A stretch of DNA of 64,000 bases from Acanthornis magna (GCA_036785705.1 JAWUZG010000004.1:10202501-10266500), one strand, 5' to 3'; positions 22,235 through 35,110 are shown, numbered from the stretch's first letter. Numbers and translations are program-made. The notes: a model not told the origin generated them from the sequence alone.

Positions 22235-25200
22235 ACTGGAAATTGTGATACAATGATGTGACATTAAAAAAAATTTATTAATCAGAACATTAATTTGTAT
22301 TCTGGCTATCTGGTTGGAATTCATACTATCATTTCTCCCCACCAAAGAATATATTCTTATTTGGAAATGTTCATAATCCATGTTTATCAAGCTCACTGTT
22401 TTTGTATAGTTGCTGCCTTCAAGTTTACTAACAGTAGAATAGTGTCCTAATTCCTTGGTTAGAAATGATAATCAAATAGCTTTGCCTTGCAAATGCATTT
22501 TTAATTTAAAAAAAAAAAAAAAAAGAGGACAATAAGAATTTTAACTTAGAAAGGAAATATCAGGTTTTCAGGTACAGCCTTAAATAATTCATCAAAAATA
22601 AAATGGAGGTGATTGGTGACACAAAAAAGAACCATGATGGTTCATTAGTCTTGATGGTATATCACACAATGAAAGAATGACAAGATATTCAATAATTCTG
22701 AAAGAAAAGATAATTTTAAACATAAGCTCTAAGTTTTGAAGCAGGTGTGTTTAGACAGATGAACAGCAAAAGGAAATATAGCTTAGCTTGTTGTGTTACA
22801 TATATACATGTGTGTGTGTATATCTGACATGGTGTTTCTAAATTAACATCTCTGAGGCTGTTTGAAAGAGGTACACTTGAAAGAAGTATGCAAGGGTAGG
22901 TTTTAATTTAATTGTTCAGAGAATTGAGTGAAGCTCAAAGTTAAGAGCAAATGGAAGTCAGAGAAAATTCTGCTAGAGGTGAACTTTTCAGAGAATTATT
23001 CCTATGTTTTGTAGAAAAGATTGTGGTCTGTGAAGTTTAGTTTGCACTGAATATTCATCACTGTGTAAGGCTGCAATAAGTAATTTTTGAGGAATCTGGA
23101 TTTATTCTGTATCTCAATTTTCCTACATTGGCATGTAGTTCAGAGGGCTGGCACAGTCTCTCCAGCATCTGATGTACCTCTCACTCCCAGCTCAGTATTT
23201 AAGTTGGGTATCTTAGCTTGATGGATGATTCCTGTAGCATTCCCCCACCTACATTTTTTTTTTCTTCAAGAACAACAACCAACCTTGTTCTAAATTTGCA
23301 GACGGTTCAAATACATTCTGATTTACTTTATTCTGGCTTGTTCTGTTAGCTTCCTATTCAACTAAACGGAGTTTGTGCTTCTGCCTCCGAGCTGTTGCTT
23401 TGTCCCATGTTAATCCTGTCATCTTGCGTGTAGAACATTACACCATAACTTGGTGTATAAAGTCTCAGTAATCTTTAAAGATAACTGCAGCACAAAAATC
23501 ACACTTGAGAATTCAACAGTTTTTTTATGGTTTAAAATCTGAGGAGTCTCATCAATTGAAGACCAGCTACTACGAGACTCTCACATAAGGTCTGTTTGGA
23601 ATACAAAAAGCATGCATGTGTAAACACCACAAGTAATTTTAGCTTAAAATGTGATACAGGTACCCATGATAAATAAATCTACAATTTAAAGAAAAAAAAT
23701 TTATTTTTTTAAATATCAGAGTTTTTAAAATAAACTAATCTGAAACTCTTGAGCACAAATTCTGATAAAAAGAAAATTCAATCTCTCTCCCTGGAATATT
23801 GGAAAAATTAACAGTAAACAAACATAGTAAAATGACAACCAGTCCAGAAGATAGCATTATAAGCTTTATAGTTCTTTTTCTTTTCAGAGATTTTTCACAA
23901 ATTGTTTAGTTTTGAGTCTTTGTATGTATGTCTCTTCTGTATCTCCTAAATAGTTTACTTTCATACAGAAATTTCAATACTGTCTTTTTGTGTTACCCAT
24001 CTATGGGACAACCTGTCTGAAAGTGAAATGAATTTATTCTTAGGAGTACTGACTACTCATGGAAGCATATAATGACCAGAGTCAATAGCATGTTCTTTAT
24101 TATGCTGAAAAAATAGTGAGATGGCTTCACAGTCCTCTCTTTTGAGTAAATAGGTCCTCTACATTTTGTACAGAAGCATATACAGATCTTCATAAGAATA
24201 ATGACTTATTTTTATTTAATTTCAGTGGATAATTCTATTCACAAACAGTAAATAAAACTGGCTGTGATTGTAATTGAAAAATAAGTGTTTCAATATCTAC
24301 CATTTCAACACAGGGATGATGCCCTACAAAAATAACAATTTGTTTAGAAACTCCTGTTTAACACAGGACATTGTGACAAGATTTGTCCAACAATGTATGA
24401 CTTTTCCTTTGTTATCAAAGAAAATGTCATGGTTTTCTTTCAGTCTTAGAGTAATAATCTTATATTTGGGTTCAGGGACTGCATTTTTGAACCATCATAT
24501 TTTAGTGTGAGCTACTGACAAGCTGAAATATGAAAAATATGAAAAATCTATCAACAAAAAGTGTATCCAAAGGACCTTTAAAAGTAACCTTAAACTGAGT
24601 AACTGATTGTAAGCTTATGATATTGGAACTGCTCACAGCTATCTCCTAAAAGACATCTGTAGATTTCACATACATTTCATAACAGCCTAAGTAATGCAGG
24701 CTAACCCAGTTTTTGCAGTATCACACTTGTCAAGGCACCCAGATGATCTGTGCAATCATATGGATTTATGATCTAAGAAAAGTAGAAATTCCATGAGGGG
24801 AAGATAATAGAGAGAAGCACTGAAAGAAATACCAGTTCCACACAGAAAATAGGAATCCGTTTCTGATAAGTACTTTCAGTTCAGATATGTTCATACTTTC
24901 AGAACTATTTCTTTTAGAGAACATCTTATTAAACTTCCTAAAATAGTTATAAAATAGATGTTGTTTTCCCATTAAACAACAAGCTCAACCTAATGGGGGA
25001 TAGAGCTCATTTTCACTCCTGGGATTTCACTTAGTTAGGGAGATTGTGGCAGGTTGCTTCAGTTCACCATGCAGTGCAAATTCACTGGCTAAGCGCCAGA
25101 TCAAAGAACTCCAGTACGGTTCAAAGTGCTGTGAGCTACAATCTGACTTCCAGAGGCATGAAAGGAAATGGAAAGGAAAAGCAAAGAAGAAAGAGATGGA

Positions 25201-26588
25201 CAAATTGCTTAAGGGTATAGCATAGAGGCAAAACTCGCTGATATACAGAAAACAAAAAAGCCATGCTGTAACTCTGTGGTAGTATTTTTCTTTTCATTCC
25301 CATGGGGGAAAAATATATATTAAAAAAATTGATCCGAGTATATGATAAAACAGCAGTATTAGTAATGGAGAGACAAGATCAGGAAGTATGTGGAAGATCA
25401 GACTACTTGGTAAAAATATATTCTCTAAATCTGAAAACCCGTGTCTATGAACTTTGCAGAACTCAGGAAGAAGTCCTGGCAAGTGATTGCTGTAACAACA
25501 ACAGTTGCAGAATGTTTTTAAGTCAGTGATAAAGAAGCTTGTCTTTTGCTACTGTGGGCATTTTAAGACAGCAAATTATATTTTTCACATCAAATTTCAG
25601 TCTAAAGTTAAAATATTTAGCTTACACTATTTTTATTGGTACATTCTTTTTCCAGTAGGAAAAAAGCAGTCATTTGCAGGTGTGATGGACAGAACTGTCC
25701 TGTAATACTCAGCATCTATTTTTTAGGTGGTAATTTTATACCAGGCTCCTCAGTGTTACACGGCTGGGTTCAGATGAGAATTTCAGCCTGAAGGACTGTT
25801 TTTCCTTCTTAATTAAAAAAAGAAAATAAAAAGTCTAAATGCATGGTTGTATGATTCAGTTCAAACAAGTTTTATTTTATTGGATTTAATGCTTAAAATA
25901 CCAAATCTTGTGAAATGCAAGGGAATATCGATGTGCAAAAAATCTGGCAGAAAGATGTCACTGTTTAAGAGTGGTGCCTCCATGAGGATTATGAGGATGT
26001 CAGTACCAATGACAGCCTTTCTTGCCCAAAGTATTTCACATTCTTTTACCTAGAAGACTATACTGTGAAACTCTGTACTCTAGACCAGTGAGCCAACTGA
26101 CATCTTGTAGATTTTTTTAGTCTGATAGAAGCTTCTCTTCCTCTGCAGTATTACCCTGTGCTTTAGCCATAAAGCAACTTGGAGTCTAATCATATTTCCT
26201 CTGCATGCCAGTGTGGAATCTCCTAATGGAACTGTTACATTCACTATCACTCGCTGGGGTGTTGGGGTCTAACATTCTCCAAATTCTGATATAAAATTTA
26301 AAAAATGTACAGTTTAAAAAAAAAGAAAAAAAAAGCACATGGGAATAAACTATGTACTCAGACAAAAGAAGAAAAGTATTTTCTAGCCTGCAGGTGCATT
26401 GAAACAGAAACTTAATAATTACAAGTAAAATAGAAAATGAAGAACTACGAGTAATGTAGGAATTAAAAGTAAAACTGATGCATAATTGAGTTGTGTCCCA
26501 TAGGGAGACATTCACCTCAGAATTTGTACTTAAACAGATGAAATACTTGCTACAAAACTATGTCAATATGGTTTATACTACTAAATTT
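22235..26588. other. AT-rich noncoding stretch
   Basis: Holds a 17-nt A tract (22508-22524), a short TG run near 22809-22819, and otherwise unremarkable sequence. Open frames up to 109 codons on the minus strand (26186-26515) contain homopolymer-coded residues and no family signature. The stretch at about 24990-25150 is less AT-rich but unassigned. Confidence 0.6.
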
Positions 26589-26693
26589 GAAAAAGGAATA
26601 GAAAAAGAAAAGGAATAGAAAAAGAAAAAGAAAAAGAAAAAGAGAAGGAAAAGAAAAGAAAAGAAAAGAAAAGAAAAGAAAAGAAAAGAAAAG
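26589..26693 (+). repeat. purine microsatellite, GAAAA/GAAAAA type
   Basis: About 105 bases of uninterrupted purines except for three ggaata interruptions near the start. The 5' part follows a six-base gaaaaa rhythm and the 3' half a perfect five-base aagaa rhythm. A pure purine strand with mirror symmetry can adopt triplex (H-DNA) structure. Highly likely to be length-polymorphic. Confidence 0.95.
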
Positions 26694-27414
26694 ATCTAAA
26701 TCTCTATGTGCAGTTTCAGACTCAATTGATAAGAGAAAACAAACCAGTTACTTTGCTGAGGAGATTCAGTCTCTAGATTAATTTAAATAGATTTGTTTGT
26801 TTTTTGGCTTTTACTTTTTTTCCTATACAGTGACACAGGTTGCAGTTAATTTTCCTACAAGTCCAAACATCTTCAAACTGCAAAATGGCAAAACATGCAG
26901 AAGTTGTTGTGTAAAAACTAAAATTCATGAAGCTTGTTTATTGGCACATTTTTACTTGCAACACATTTCTGAGATGCCAGCATTATTACCTGTTCATAGT
27001 GATTTGTGTTTCAAATTATGACTATGTTTCAGGATGAATAAAAGTGCTATAATCCTGTATTGGGCAGTCCATCACAGTTCATGTCCATTTACTTAAATTA
27101 TGTAAATGCAAGGATGGTGTACAAGGGCTACAGAAGACCCTCTAGTGATCTTTATCACCTCCTGCCATTGGCCATAAGAACAAAGTGGAAGAAGCTGTCA
27201 CCCTGGAAGAATGATACTTGGCAGCATTGTTAAATGAAAGAGGATCAAGGAATGGTATCTCCGAGCACTAGAAGCATGCCTCTCTTAACAGCTGGGTCAT
27301 TCCAGGGAAAAAAAACAAAAACCCAACAATAAAAACAAGTCCCAAACAATCAAAAACACTCAGGGAATATGTTAATGACTCTCTCGAGTGCAGATGGCAA
27401 TGTTTTATCAGCAG
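26694..27414. other. noncoding stretch upstream of LTR remnant
   Basis: Ordinary AT-rich sequence turning less AT-rich after about 27120. An A-rich tract lies at 27307-27355. The 27120-27300 part might be additional repeat sequence but I cannot assign it. Confidence 0.5.
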
Positions 27415-28158
27415 GGAACTTCAAGGGTAGCCTGTGTGAAGAGCGGCTGGGACTGCCCTGCATGCTGTAGGGCAAGGGATGCCCACAAACCCAGGTGGTG
27501 GGGTCTCAGTGATAACATATTTCAGAAAGACAGGAAGTGAAGAGTGAGGAGAACAGTGAGAAACAGTCCTGCAGACAGCAAGGTGACAGAAGAAGGTGGT
27601 GGGAGAGGGAGGGAAGAGGTGCTTCAGGTATCAGGGCAATGATTCCTTTGCAGCCCATGAAGAACCACAGGGAAACAGACATCCACACTGTAGCCCGTGG
27701 GTGACCCCACACTGCAGCAGAAGAACAGGTCCTGAAGGAAGCTGTAGCCTGAAGGATAGAGCCATGCTGGAGCAGAGTAAAAGTGTGAAGAGCAAGAAAA
27801 GGAGAGAACCTGTTACACAGAGCCCCCATTCTCCATCTCTTCTGTGCTACGCAGGAGGGGAAGGTAAAGGATTCAGTAATAAAGAAGAAAATCTGAACCT
27901 TGAAAGGTGTGTGTAGGTTAATCTGATTTAGTTTTTTGTCTTTGTTTCACCATTCTGCTCTGTTTCAAATTAATAATAAATGAAATTAATACTCCTTGAG
28001 TTGAGTCCTGTTAGAGTAACTGGCAAGTCACATCCCTTTCTTGGTCTCAACCCGTCAGTTTTTTCAGCCTATTTTCTCCCCCTATCATATTGAGGAGGCA
28101 GAGAGGGAAAGAGCACCTGAGTAGGGGTCAGGCAGGTGGCCAAGATCACTCCACCATG
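27415..28158 (+). mobile_element. long avian ERV-type LTR remnant (solo LTR)
   Basis: I recognise this as a diverged copy of a long LTR common in bird genomes. The 5' half carries degenerate repeats of a cagccc-gtg...cca...ctg-gagcag unit (starts near 27650, 27690 and 27744). It is followed by a gtgtgaagagcaagaaaagg segment and cccccattctcc, then the R region with a polyadenylation signal aataaa (27975-27980), gttgagtcctgtta, and a U5-like end with agaggcagagaggg-type purines. No gag, pol or env sequence flanks it, so it is a solo LTR or fragment. Frames of 106 codons (plus, 27596-27916) and 107 codons (minus, 27506-27829) fall in the element and are not host genes. The 5' boundary is approximate and no target-site duplication was established. 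Confidence 0.7.
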
Positions 28159-29754
28159 ATGATAATTCAGAGTGTCTAATCAGTAGTCCAGTGTGACAAT
28201 TTGCATAGTGCCTTTCTCTTATTTAAAACTAATGGAATACCCAAAGATAGAAAGTATAAGAAAAAGGTGTCAGTCAGATTCTCAACATCTGAAGAGAAAA
28301 ATCTTTCAGTGTGACCCCTCAGACATAAACCGTGGAATAAAAAGAAAAATATTTTTAGGAAGCTACAGTTGTATTCTGTTAAGGCAAAAACATCTGCTTT
28401 TGTAGATTCAGAAAATGTTATGGTCATTTAACCTGACATCTTGTGTAACATGGGCCATAGGATTGTATTCAGTGACTTCTGCAACTAGTCTTTAGCCTAG
28501 AAATGCTGTCTTGACTTTTTCTGATTTAGATCTACTATTGACTCTTGAGTTTATAAAGTAGCTTCTATTTTAATTAAAAATAAATATTAGCCAGTGAGAT
28601 TTAAAAATTTTGGAAATTGTTCCTTAAAACCTCATGTATCATTGTCTGTTTTTATTATTCTTGGATGATTAGTTCCTTGATATGACAAAGATAGCTGCCT
28701 CTTTGTTGCTTGTGACCCTACTCTTTCTTGTAGTCTCTTGGTAATGTGACAAGCAAAAAAGTAGCAATTTTGCTACTTCATTCCCACCAATCCAGATATC
28801 GGTGCCTGATTTAACCTACCATTAAAAATGTCAGCCTGTAAAAATACAAGCACTTTTTACATTACTGTGGAACTTGAAGTACTGGAGTCACATTTAGCTG
28901 CTCTAACTCATTATTTTAAAAGAGTATATTATGTAGTAGACTGAGGTAAGAGATGGTAATATTTTCTAATAAATCAAATATATACTGTTAATCTATAAAG
29001 GCTGAGGCATGCAGATCCACTGCTTTTGACAGAAGATCTGCCAAAGTTACTGAATACACATAATTTCTGATACCATTAAAATAAGCTGTCCCCAATTGCA
29101 GGCTGCATAAGTCTTCATTTAATAAAAACAGTAGCTCAGTTACCATACCATTGTAAAATTTCTAATCCCAGCATAGAGTGCATTTCTTGTTTGTGTGAAG
29201 AACTTCTAGTGCATAGATCAGGGGAATAAAAGAATAAGCAAATTAAAAACACAATTCCCATGCTGTCTTCACAGCAGAATTTGAGCAGCTCATGCAGAAA
29301 GATACCCCGTGCATGTGCACACACCCACAGAGAAGGCTGTAGGTGGTAAATTCATTGACAAGCAGTTAAAAATAAAAGGCAAAGCCCACTTGGTTAATTG
29401 CTCATGTTGCCTGCTTTCACATTTGGCATTTTCTCAAATGAAAATGAAGTACTTTTTTCCAATATAGACTTTTAAGACCACAGAAATGTTGAGCTGTTTA
29501 CAAACCAAGTAAACAATTTCCGGAAATTTTACAACTAGAATATCTTTAACTTTTGTGTGCAACATAGAAGAGAACCAGAAGAACAATAATAGTAACTATC
29601 AGTTTTCAAATTTTATGTGGTTGTGTAGGTATAAAGTGGCTTTTTATCAGTGTCTCAGTACAATAACACCTACATGGAAATCAGATAAGTTAAAATTACT
29701 ATGTGATACAGTAGGATGAAAACCCAATTTTTTTTTTTTGCTTCCCAGTGAGCA
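28159..29754. other. noncoding stretch, nothing recognised
   Basis: AT-rich with short open frames only; no repeats assigned. Confidence 0.6.
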
Positions 29755-29902
29755 GTATACAGATATTTAGCTCAGTTGATTAGAGCATTGTGCTAAGGGC
29801 TTCAAGGTTGTGTGTTTGATCCCTGTAAGAGATGTTCACTTAAGAGTTGGATGTGATGATCCTTGTGGATCCCTTCCAACTCAGCATATTCTGTGATTCT
29901 TT
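29755..29902 (+). mobile_element. tRNA-Ile-derived SINE with CR1 tail (TguSINE1 type)
   Basis: The head is a decayed tRNA gene: an internal promoter A-box-like tagctcagttg (29768-29778), an anticodon-arm region attgtgctaagggcttcaag, and a B-box-like tgtttgatcc (29813-29822), in tRNA order and spacing and closest to tRNA-Ile. The acceptor-stem complement is degraded and the 3' tRNA end runs into ttcacttaagagttggat, then a CR1-type tail tgatgatccttgtggatccc ending in ctgtgattct. This is the architecture of TguSINE1, described from zebra finch and mobilised by CR1-X-like LINEs. It is not a functional tRNA. Target-site duplications were not evident. Confidence 0.85.
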
Positions 29903-31157
29903 GTCTAGCCAAAAGTAATTTCAGACCTTCTATGATGAGAGCAGCTGTAGCTCCTGTAAGGTCCGACTGGTGAGTGGACCAAAACCATTCTTCAATTGAC
30001 AAGATTGGTGAGTAACAGCAGCCTCACTTGGTATGCAGCTGGTGAATGATACACTGCAAGTACTTCTTTTTCTCCTCTGACTATAATTGAATGACACAGT
30101 CTGATTTCTTAGTCTGCATTGTTGATTTCAACAGCTGGATAGGATGAATCCCCTGGCCACAAATTCTTGGAAGGCATTAATAACAATTTAGTCATACAGA
30201 ATATGTAGAAAACATCTTGAGGATGTGATTCTAATTAACAGATTTTATTCTAATTAATAGAGAACTGATTGGGAATATGGATGTGGGACTTACCTAGAAA
30301 GACTAAGTATGAAATGGTTACGTTTATAGTCTTCAAAATAGGAAAGTGGAAATACACTAGAACCAAAGCAGGAAGGCAAACTTGAAGTAGGAATTTGTAT
30401 GAAAAGATTTGCCATGAACTGTGAACCCTGTGAAGGAAAATATGAAGTGTTATGAGTGATAAACCTGGCTAAACTGCACACTTTCACTGATCTCAAACAA
30501 GAGAGGAAAATGGAAGTTGTTTATCTGAAGAGCAGACAAAAATGTGTTAGTAGGGACTAGATCTACTTGGTAGAATACCTTATCTTTTGGGGTCTCTTCT
30601 AAACTTATGATTTATGAAGTCCAGTGGCCTTTTGCAAAATGTCAGCTTATATTTATATGAATACTATAGGTAGCTTAAATGATTCTTTGTTCCCCAATTC
30701 CTTTTGTTGTCTATGTTGTTCCTTTAACTTGTCCTCCCGCCTCCAGGCATGTTGTGATGCAGTTTAATAAATCAAAAATATCCTGAGGACCAAACTGAAA
30801 CTGATTTCCATTTGTTGGTTTCTTTTTCTTTTTTTATCTTCCTCTCAGTTTCTCCTGACTTATTTCAATACAATATACTTGAAGAAATAGAAGTTTAAAT
30901 TAGTTGGTGGAAACAGATGTTGAAAATTCTTGCTGTGGACTGCTTATGAACATTTTTCCCCCAAAGCCACTTATTTTTAATTATACATTTAAATATTAGG
31001 GACATATTTTTCACCTTGTAGTTGATTCAGCATATTACACCATAAATTCTTGTTTCTCATTAGCTCAGAATAGCTTTTTGCTATGTAGGTAAAATACAGA
31101 ATGAAAAATCAGCAATGGCTGTAGCTCCCAGTCTTCAGATAATAATTTTCTTTCCAG
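29903..31157. other. noncoding stretch
   Basis: No genes recognised. Includes a near-duplicate motif gattctaattaaca / tattctaattaatag (about 30227-30260). The end of the stretch is a pyrimidine tract that forms the acceptor of the next feature. Confidence 0.55.
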
Positions 31158-31364
31158 TTACTTCCTCCTTCCTTTTATTGAATGGTATCGTGGATGTGGC
31201 CAGCTACACAAACCTGCGAGAGCTGGTGGCACACAAATAATGACACCAGCACTTGTGCAGACCTGCAGCTCAAAGGGAACTCACAAACAGCTGATACAAT
31301 AAGCAGCAGTCAAAGCTTGGAGAGTCACAGAGCACACAGAAGTGAGGATGGTTGGGTTAACGAG
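31158..31364 (+). other. exon-like segment between splice signals
   Basis: The segment is preceded by ttttctttccag (AG at 31156-31157) and followed by an ACGAG/GTAAGC donor (GT at 31365). It is 207 nt long and visibly richer in G and C than its neighbourhood. The frame starting at its third base is open for 26 codons to a stop at 31238-31240; the frame starting at 31182 is open through the donor (61 codons to the boundary) but begins just after a stop. No frame is open through the whole segment, so a coding internal exon is excluded; a noncoding-RNA exon, UTR exon, decayed repeat or chance arrangement remain possible. I recognise no protein family in either frame. Confidence 0.2.
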
Positions 31365-34300
31365 GTAAGCAAACATAGGCCTCCAAATAATTCAGAACTG
31401 CATGGACTGTCTAATGAGTTATAAACGCCTATTTTCAGGGATACCTTACATACTTGACAAAGTGTTTACAATGGATAAAATAGATATATTTGTGATTTTT
31501 AAAGGATCCCCGTCCACCACTTTTTACTCATCAAAACAGTTCTCACATTTTTCAACTGTTTCTTTCTGAAAGAAAAAAAAATTGTCTAAAATAAGGATTT
31601 TTTGTTTTCCCTGAATTTATTACATTACAAGAAAGGTAACAGACTACATTTAAGTATTCCTTCATTAGTGGAAGAATTTAGAATATATTCAATGAAATAT
31701 ATTTCTGAAGCTGAAATATGTATCAGAAATCTGATAGTTTCAACCGAAACCAAGAACATCCAGCTTTTCTAGGCAATAATGATGAAAACTACCATTACGT
31801 CTGTACTCTGCATGACTCAAATGGATCTGAATGGTGAAAGCACAGCTGAGAGAGACAGTAAAAGGGGTTGAACACAATTATGTAGACAGGAGGTTCAGGC
31901 GGATGTTTTGAACATAGTATCTGATATTGATAGTGTTGAATACTGATGCTCGAATTCAATGCATTTCATTTTCTGACAGAAACATTGGGTTGGGGTTTTG
32001 TTCTTTGGTTTTGGTCTTTTTTAAAGCTTCTAGGAAAATGGAATTTTAATTCTCTAATCAGCCCTACTTTCTGGTGCTATTTTGATAATAACTTCCAAGT
32101 CTTGATTTTTTACTTTTCCTTTAGAGGCCCATTGAAATTCTATTGAATACATGCACTCCTATTTGAGTTTGAGAAGTGTTTTCAATCATTCTGAGGACTT
32201 TATATATATCTACCAACTCATGAGCTCATGATTGCAAAGTATCTTTTGCTACAGGTGTTGAAATCAGTAACAGAGCTTTCCTGACATGGTTACTCACAAA
32301 AAAAAGTTAAATGCAGCTATACACAGAATCAGTAAACTCCTTTTTCCTTACATTTTTTCACTGTCTTTACAATTGTTTGGCCTCTGGTCCTAGTGTAGTT
32401 TCACTGCCTACAGATTTGATAGCTATAAAATATTTAATGCCAGAGAAGTAGAGGAAAAAAAACCCAACAAACAGTTTCTGTCCTAATTTATGTTCTAGTA
32501 CTGTCACTAACTCTTACAAAAGAAGCATCTTACAATCTGTAGAGAAAAAAATATCTAAGTTAACCTTTAAATACTTTAGATAGTTGCTGCCTTCTGTTTC
32601 AGTGAAACATACTGAAGGAAACTTCCCTACAAACTGTTCCTGAAAGTTACACAGGATAATGTGTCCCTTGACAAGCCAAAATAAACATGTACAATAACTG
32701 AAAGCATTCTATTCTTGAAAATATTATCAAATGTGCTACACAGATGGATTGAGAGTTTAATTACAGCAACCTTTGAGTGTCTTAGACATCACTGTTCTCT
32801 CAGAGCTGGATAAACAGCAACAAAAATATCCATCAGAAACTAGTTTGACAGATCTATATCAGTTATGATTGCAACAAGATGTTATTTCACCCAAACAATT
32901 TAAGTCACCCAAACAATCAAAAAATAGTGCAACATCCTTACTACTGTAAGGATGTCTATTTTTAGATATCCAGTGGTGTATTTCAAGTACAGCTGCAAAA
33001 AATATCAACGTGCAAGGCCTAATTAATGTTTTAGTTTACTTAAAATGATGTTCTGAGTACTTGCTTTTTGGTGCATATGTGGAAACAACATACTGAATTC
33101 TCTTTGAACATTTCCACTGCTGAGACTCTGCATATCAACTGAAGAGCCCTTCTGCAATAGCATGGCAGCAATAATCTATGGTCACGTACACGGAATTGCA
33201 GGACATTGCCATGTATTTTCCTAATATGGAGCTAAATGCTTTGTGGAGACTGGAATGAATCTTACTACAGTGAATATGAATACAAATGACGTTTTGACGT
33301 TTTCTTTACCAAATACAAAAACTCTCTGCTACTAAAATGTAAAATTAAAAAAAATAAGCAAATTACATGTTTTATAATGGGAAACATATTTTCAAAAACC
33401 ACAGGTAGTGAGTAATAGCCTATGCAGGCATCACTGTGCCACAGTGGAGCAAAACAATAACTGTTGTGAAGAAAAGCACTCAATAAAGCAAATATCATTC
33501 TACTGAGCTTACAGAACAGTTATTTATGATGTCGCAGCATGTGTCATTTTAATTATCCTCAGAATAATATACAACACACACCACCTTTTGGCTTAATCAC
33601 ATGAGGTTACGTATTTGTAGGTCCTACTTATATATACTTGGGTCCTACTTTATTCCAAAAACGAGTGAGAATCTGAACTTCCCTTCAGCTTCTACAATAT
33701 CTTGCAATAATTAGAAAATGTTCAAATGAGTGAATGCAAACAGGTTGAATTTATTCCAGTAGTGCTTAGAGGTGGCTGTGTGAGCCAGCTGTGGTGGGGA
33801 AGCAAGTGACATTAGTGTTGTACTCTGCACGGGCTGGTATACACATATACAGTATAACTTTGGATCAAAAATGTTTATGTGCCATCAGAACTTTAATTTT
33901 TTCGTAGAGTGACTTAGGATGAAATGCTTGGTTTCTGAGGGAAATAGGAGGACAGTTGTGTTTTCATCATGTTGGTAAAAATTCAAAATACATTGGTTGA
34001 TTTATGCTGTTCATGATAATGTAAACTGAGCACAAGGAAGACAAAGTTCCCACTGTAGTTTCTGCTTTACCATTTGGAAAATTCCTTAATCTAGAAAACA
34101 CGCTGAAATTGTTTGCAAATATGACAAAAGTGTGTGTGATTTTGCTGCTGAACAGAAGGGGGGCTGATTAAGTGTTTCTTGTTCAGCATATAAGCTTGAA
34201 CAAAGATCATTCTGCACTTCTCAGACATTTTATTTCTAAATACAGATGTTTTGTACAGTTTGTAATTTTAAGACTTTGGTATTTTCATTTTCCTATCCCA

Positions 34301-34739
34301 TTTTAAAAGATCATAGTGGAAGGACTTGACATAATTATTACATCTCCCTTGTGTTTTATGGATAAGACTTATATAGCCAGGTGCTCCTTGTAACCACTTT
34401 TAATCATTCATTTCTAAAAAGGCAATTATAAATTCCCTATCCATGGTAAACATTTAACCTCTCATGTCAGCAGGGCCTATCTTGTTGTTCTAAAGAGATT
34501 TTAGCTGTGAAGTGCAGATGGATTGAATTAAGTGTTTCAGCTCCCTGGAAATTATATGAGCATCCTACCAACATCAGTCTAATCAGAAAACTGTTTCCAC
34601 TCTTCTGCCTTAAATAGTATCAGTGCAGGATGTGTACAGGGAGGGGGAGAATTGCTTTAACAAATTTCACTACCAACTGTCCCTCAAATGGTACAAAGTG
34701 ACATTGCTGTTGAATAGAAGGTACTGACTCTTATCTGTG
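31365..34739. other. AT-rich noncoding stretch
   Basis: Nothing recognised beyond short open frames. A small duplication of ggtcctactt occurs near 33620-33650. Confidence 0.6.
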
Positions 34740-35110
34740 GTTAATAGCATCTCTTGCTAGCCCCCATTCAGCTGCCAGTTAGCACAAAGCCACGTCTGCG
34801 TGACTTTTAAAGGGTCTGCATTAATACACCCAGACAATCAATGGTTTCTGCTCCTTCCACAAGGACATTGGTTTGTTACCATTGCTAGATGCTGTCAACA
34901 GAAAATGACACAGGAGTCACAAAAGGTAAAACGGTGTCAATTTAATCAGAGAGCAGACAAAAGGCAAACAATGCTGTCCTGAAAAGGAGTATAGCAAGGA
35001 GACTCAGAGGTTGGCGTAAGACACACTTGGCAGGTCCCAGTGAAACCAGATTGAAATTCAATGATAAAAAATCCAGCAATGTGACACACAGGATGAGAGC
35101 TGTTGTTTCC
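34740..35110. other. complex-sequence block, possible conserved noncoding element
   Basis: Balanced composition and no homopolymers over about 370 bases, unlike the flanks. Contains an E-box-like/CRE-like cacgtc, a PBX/HOX-like acaatcaatgg (about 34835-34845), tgctgtcaacag, and a SOX-type aacaatg (34967-34973). The 60-codon plus-strand frame at 34800-34982 has no family match. Enhancer function is a hypothesis only; conservation cannot be assessed here. Confidence 0.18.

Noticed and set aside
27506..27916. 106/107-codon frames on both strands
   Set aside because: Both fall within an LTR remnant and exist because of its GC-rich repeats.
29762..29826. Functional tRNA-Ile gene
   Set aside because: The A and B box order is right, but stems are degraded, the anticodon loop is altered and the sequence runs into a CR1 tail; it is a SINE head.
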